A stretch of 24,412 nt of DNA from assembly GCA_004802725.1 (NCBI GenBank), contig SGPM01000383.1, positions 1-24,412 of the forward strand. Reading direction: 5' to 3'. Below, piece after piece: positions 21,366 to 24,412 of the stretch. Source of the DNA: Antrodiella citrinella. Lineage: Eukaryota > Basidiomycota > Agaricomycetes > Polyporales > Steccherinaceae. The notes beneath the pieces were generated by a model. It saw only the letters and a list, made by a program, of their open reading frames with translations, was not told the origin of the DNA and searched no databases. The position numbers were made by a program, and so were the translations under genes. The first letter of the stretch is position 1, and each line of letters starts with the position of its first letter.

Positions 21366-23930
21366 TCAGTCTTCAACTTTGCGTCTCTTGGCCGGGGGCG
21401 CATCGATTTCCCCATCCTCTCTCGAGCTGGAGGTGGCTGCACCTAACGTGCTGGGACCGACAATCGCCATGGGCGTAGCCGTGTCTCTGATCGCGCTCAC
21501 AATTTCGGGGAAGTGTGGTCCCAAAGGCGCCTTTGCGTGGCCTCATCGTGGCTAACGGAGCGCAGCAAGGACTCACCTATGGCACGCTCCATCTTCCAAC
21601 TGACCGGCTTAGCAGCTTCATCGGACAGGACAACCTAAGCAGAATTCAGGACTCGACGGATGGGCATAAGAAAATCGACGTACTTCAAGTCGTTTCTTCG
21701 ACGGCGAGACGAAGCTGAAAGATCCTCGGGATAAAGGAAGGTGTTTCTCCACAGTGTCCTTAACGTGCTTCTTCTTCTCGTCATTCATTTTGCCCATGAT
21801 CAGGACTTTATCCGACGTGTTCTTCAATAAGAACTCGGTCACTCTTTTGCACAGAGGGCAAGGACACCACCACCCGTCGCTACAGCGGCAAAAACAAGGC
21901 GACACAGCTCGGGATCAGATGGTCGGGGACCGAGGCACCGGCAAGCCCAGGCAAGCAAAATAGTTTCGAAAGCGGGGGTGAGAATGTCTGCGATATTGAG
22001 ACGGGTAGCAAGACTGGTAAGTCGCGGGAGTAAAGGAGGTAAATGCTGCCGGAAATATACGATCTTGAGACGATCGACCACAAGGACCCGAATGAAGAGT
22101 TCTTGGACTGCCTGTTGTTGTGCGCCGCGAGTGCCGACATAGTCTATGGCTTTGAAGAGTGCGTCTGCGGGGCGACGAATATCCTCGTGTGCCGCATAGT
22201 GTTGTGCGAGAGTACCGACGATGTCGTTGACGGACCCGAAAATGAAGCGGGAAGTCTTGGCATTGTGTATCCGTTGCATGAGGGTGATACGATCGTTTGC
22301 ACTTAGTAACTTGTCCAACCATGATAATGCCCTAGAGGCAAGATGCACGATATCGTCAGATGTATAAGTAGGGCCTAGAGTGATTGTACGAACTTGAACA
22401 CAAACGTCTCCCAACCCCCATCCAAATTGACAAGATTCACAAGAGTGCGGGAAAATGTACTCATTGTTGTCGTATCCACTGGCGGCTTAACCTGCAGATT
22501 TGTCAAGGAGAAGTTGGCGAGGTCGCCAAGCTCTGAGAGCAGGGCCGATGTTTTGTTTGTTCCTCTATTCTGGACGGCATCCGCGACATAAACAAAGAGC
22601 GGAATAAGGACGGACTGCGCGTATTGTGACGTCGCAGAAGGATCTTGCAACACGTCGACCTGGATCATTTTCTTCAAGACTGCACCCGCAATGTCGTCGC
22701 ACCGGCCGAGGCAGGCCCGTATGAACTGTTTGACATTGGCGAGAGATTTTGTTGTTTCAATTGCATACGAGCCATATACATCCTTCTTCGGCAGGGTATT
22801 GAGCTTCATTCGTGCTATCGCAGCGGCCATAGTATCGGCAACGGCGGCGGATTTGTCCTCGGACTTGAGATCAGGTTGCGACCATATCTCCAGAGATACT
22901 AGACGAAGGAATTCTCCGTCCGCCAGAGTTTTCAACTGTGGAATGACACTATCACAGTGTCAGGGGCAGTGAAAGGCATGGACCGTCGCTGATTCATCGG
23001 CGTACCTGTCGACCAAAAGCGAGATACCCCCAAGCCTGATGGCCAGTGTCACTGGGAAGGCATGCCTTGGCGTGGCGCGCGCAATGTATTCAGGGCTTGG
23101 TTTCCGCTGGAATTAATTCAAGGGTGCGCTAGTTCGTCCAATTCCCTTGAGTTTGTTGAATGAAGCCAATGTATAAAGGATTTCAAAAAATGCAATCTGC
23201 TCATGTTACTGGGATCGTTTTCCAGCAAGACGTCTAGACTAAGATCCCGCAAGTATGAGGCCAGGTTGAAGGACAATTACAAACAAACATACCCTGGCTT
23301 GATTGGTTCGAAACCAAATGATAATATCGCGTTCCAGACACCATCGTACTTCAGGTGTCCAATGCCGATGAAGATGGCGAAACCCTCTTCCTTGCTGCAC
23401 TCCCTGACGGCGCGAACCCATAGTGACGGGTCGCTCCATACAATTGCGGCATGACAAACTGTCCGAGAAACTAGGCTAGGGTCTTGTGAGTACCGAGTGA
23501 GAACGAAATCGAGTGCCATATCGCTGGGGCGATTCAGTTCGGATGTTATCTTCGCGATATTTCTGCAGACTTGTTCCACGGTCTACGAATAAACGCGCAC
23601 CGCATAGTCGCTAGAGGATGGCCAAATAACAAGCACCGCGCGACGGTACCCTGCAAAAAAGATTGCTCAGTCGACGATGCAACGCATGTAACATACGTAA
23701 GCCAGACGACATACATCGCTTCAGAGTTCCCCAACCTGGAGTGAACTGGTTGAGAGTCGACTTCTTATTGTATAAGGTGTCATACCTCGTCATTGCGATC
23801 ATCATCTGCTTCGCAAGTCTCTTCATCGCATGGTCCCTTCTTGACCATGCGCACGAATTCGTCGGGTATCGTCTCAGTCCGACGAATGAAGGGCAACTTG
23901 TCGCTGAGGGGACTTCCATCTAGTGTTGTT
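21366..23930 (-). pseudogene. Truncated and damaged 2-oxoglutarate/Fe(II) oxygenase-like family member (C-terminal half)
   Basis: Readable minus-strand blocks, in order: about 23930-23786 (VTTLDGSPL to DDRNDE), 23735-23715 (GNSEA), 23650-23586 (GYRRAVLVIWPSS), 23582-23294 (VEQVCRNIAK to FEPIKPG), about 23090-23006 (ATPRHAFPVTLAIRLGG), 22935-22394, 22331 to about 21845, then down to a TGA at 21366. The tail APPAKRRKVED looks like a nuclear localisation signal. From memory, the LDGS...YRRxVLVIWP...CxxAxxW order matches the C-terminal part of a large basidiomycete protein whose N-terminal half is a prolyl-4-hydroxylase-like dioxygenase. That half, with its iron-binding HxD...H, is absent: homology stops where the GCCGAG repeat begins. 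Lesions include an in-frame TAG at 23585-23583, an apparent extra G near 23733, a frame break at about 21845 and another near 21521 (or introns of only about 30-35 nt). Introns elsewhere, such as 22393-22332, look normal. Confidence 0.55.
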
Positions 23931-24066
23931 ACGGCTCTGGCCCAAAGCCGTGAAGCCGCAAAGCCGAGCCGCAAAAAGCCGAGCCGAGCCGAGCTTTTTG
24001 CAAGGCTTTGGAAGGCCTGACGGCTCGGCTTGAGGTCAAGCCGGCCTTAAGTAAGCCAGAAAGCCG
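23931..24066. repeat. AAGCCGAGCCG-rich repeat, probable transposon end
   Basis: Iterated AAGCCG and GAGCCG words run from about 23943 to 23995, followed by partly complementary words (CAAGGCTTTGG, GACGGCTCGGCTTGAGG, CAAGCCGGCCTTAAG). This makes an imperfect inverted repeat. Similar GC-rich ends flank small DNA elements in mushroom genomes. It abuts the point where the oxygenase-like gene loses its N-terminal half. Confidence 0.6.
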
Positions 24067-24170
24067 CGGCTCACCATATACGGTCAGTACTTTCCTAATC
24101 AATCAATTATTGGCCCGTGAACGAATCTTTCTTGCGTGAAAAACCTTATTATAATTATTGTTTGGGTGGG

Positions 24171-24177
24171 TATAAAG
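24171..24177 (+). promoter_or_regulatory. TATA-like box
   Basis: TATAAAG lies 72 bp before the ATG at 24243 in an otherwise AT-rich stretch (24080-24190). Position and sequence suit a core promoter, without further support. Confidence 0.3.
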
Positions 24178-24242
24178 TGATTTGAAATATCTTTTGACCT
24201 CTGCTTTCAACGTATTCCATACCTCCCTGTGTCCTCCTCTTC

Positions 24243-24412
24243 ATGAACAGCCATTCATGTTGCTACTATTTCGATATCTTGTCCAACCACGCTGGCGCTG
24301 ATGAGACCCACGGCTCGCTGGTACCGGATACGCCCATAGGAGACCATTTTAGCATTATTCCGCGGCACTTCGGACCTCTTCGAGTCGATTCTACGATACG
24401 TCGGACCCTTCC
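24243..24412 (+). CDS. Possible 5' end of a gene leaving the window
   Basis: An ATG at 24243 opens a frame that is still open at the window edge, 56 full codons starting MNSHSCCYYFDILSNHAG. No family is recognised. A TATA-like box lies upstream. The opposite strand is also open for about 50 codons, so the coding strand is unsure. Confidence 0.2.
   Translation, partial: MNSHSCCYYFDILSNHAGADETHGSLVPDTPIGDHFSIIPRHFGPLRVDSTIRRTL

Noticed and set aside
1..24412. CRISPR arrays, tRNA or rRNA genes
   Set aside because: No regularly spaced direct repeats and no tRNA-like or rRNA-like sequence were recognised on either strand.

Overview
The window reads as nuclear DNA of a basidiomycete fungus, most likely an agaricomycete. 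Genes sit on both strands and are cut by many short introns (about 40-70 nt, GT...AG with tight acceptors). The protein families are typical for that group, and TTAGGG-type repeats occur. All gene models here were spliced by eye from reading frames and donor/acceptor sites, with no transcript support.

Left part (1-7826), accessory. It holds the possible tail of a gene (1-69), an ACTCG-rich stretch, and a twelve-exon transposase gene with an unbroken reading frame (439-4945). That product looks like a full DDE transposase: N-terminal zinc ribbon, catalytic core and a C-terminal CCHC-like zinc finger. Next come diverged tandem repeats of about 300 bp (about 5190-5850), a foldback/MITE-like element of about 300 bp with symmetric TTAGGG pairs (about 6455-6755), a separate hairpin, and a gene-poor tract.

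Central part (7827-20719), housekeeping. A 26-exon gene for an ATR/Mec1/Rad3-type checkpoint kinase (2424 aa) converges on a YEATS-domain gene of the Yaf9/GAS41 type (NuA4 and SWR1 subunit), with 87 bp between stop codons. YAF9 diverges from a tiny gene for a one-helix membrane protein, which is followed by the cytochrome oxidase assembly factor COA3. COA3 converges on a seven-exon gene for an RNase III with one catalytic domain and one dsRNA-binding domain.

Right part (20720-24412), decaying and repetitive. A minus-strand gene resembles the C-terminal half of a large basidiomycete 2-oxoglutarate/Fe(II) oxygenase-like family. It has several apparent frame lesions and an in-frame stop, and it loses homology exactly where a GCCGAG-rich repeat begins (about 23931-24066), so it is best read as a truncated pseudogene. 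Beyond the repeat lies a TATA-like box and an open frame that runs off the window.

No wholly new multi-gene system is evident. The items most worth following up are the intact-looking transposase gene, the telomere-motif foldback element, and the repeat-truncated oxygenase gene.
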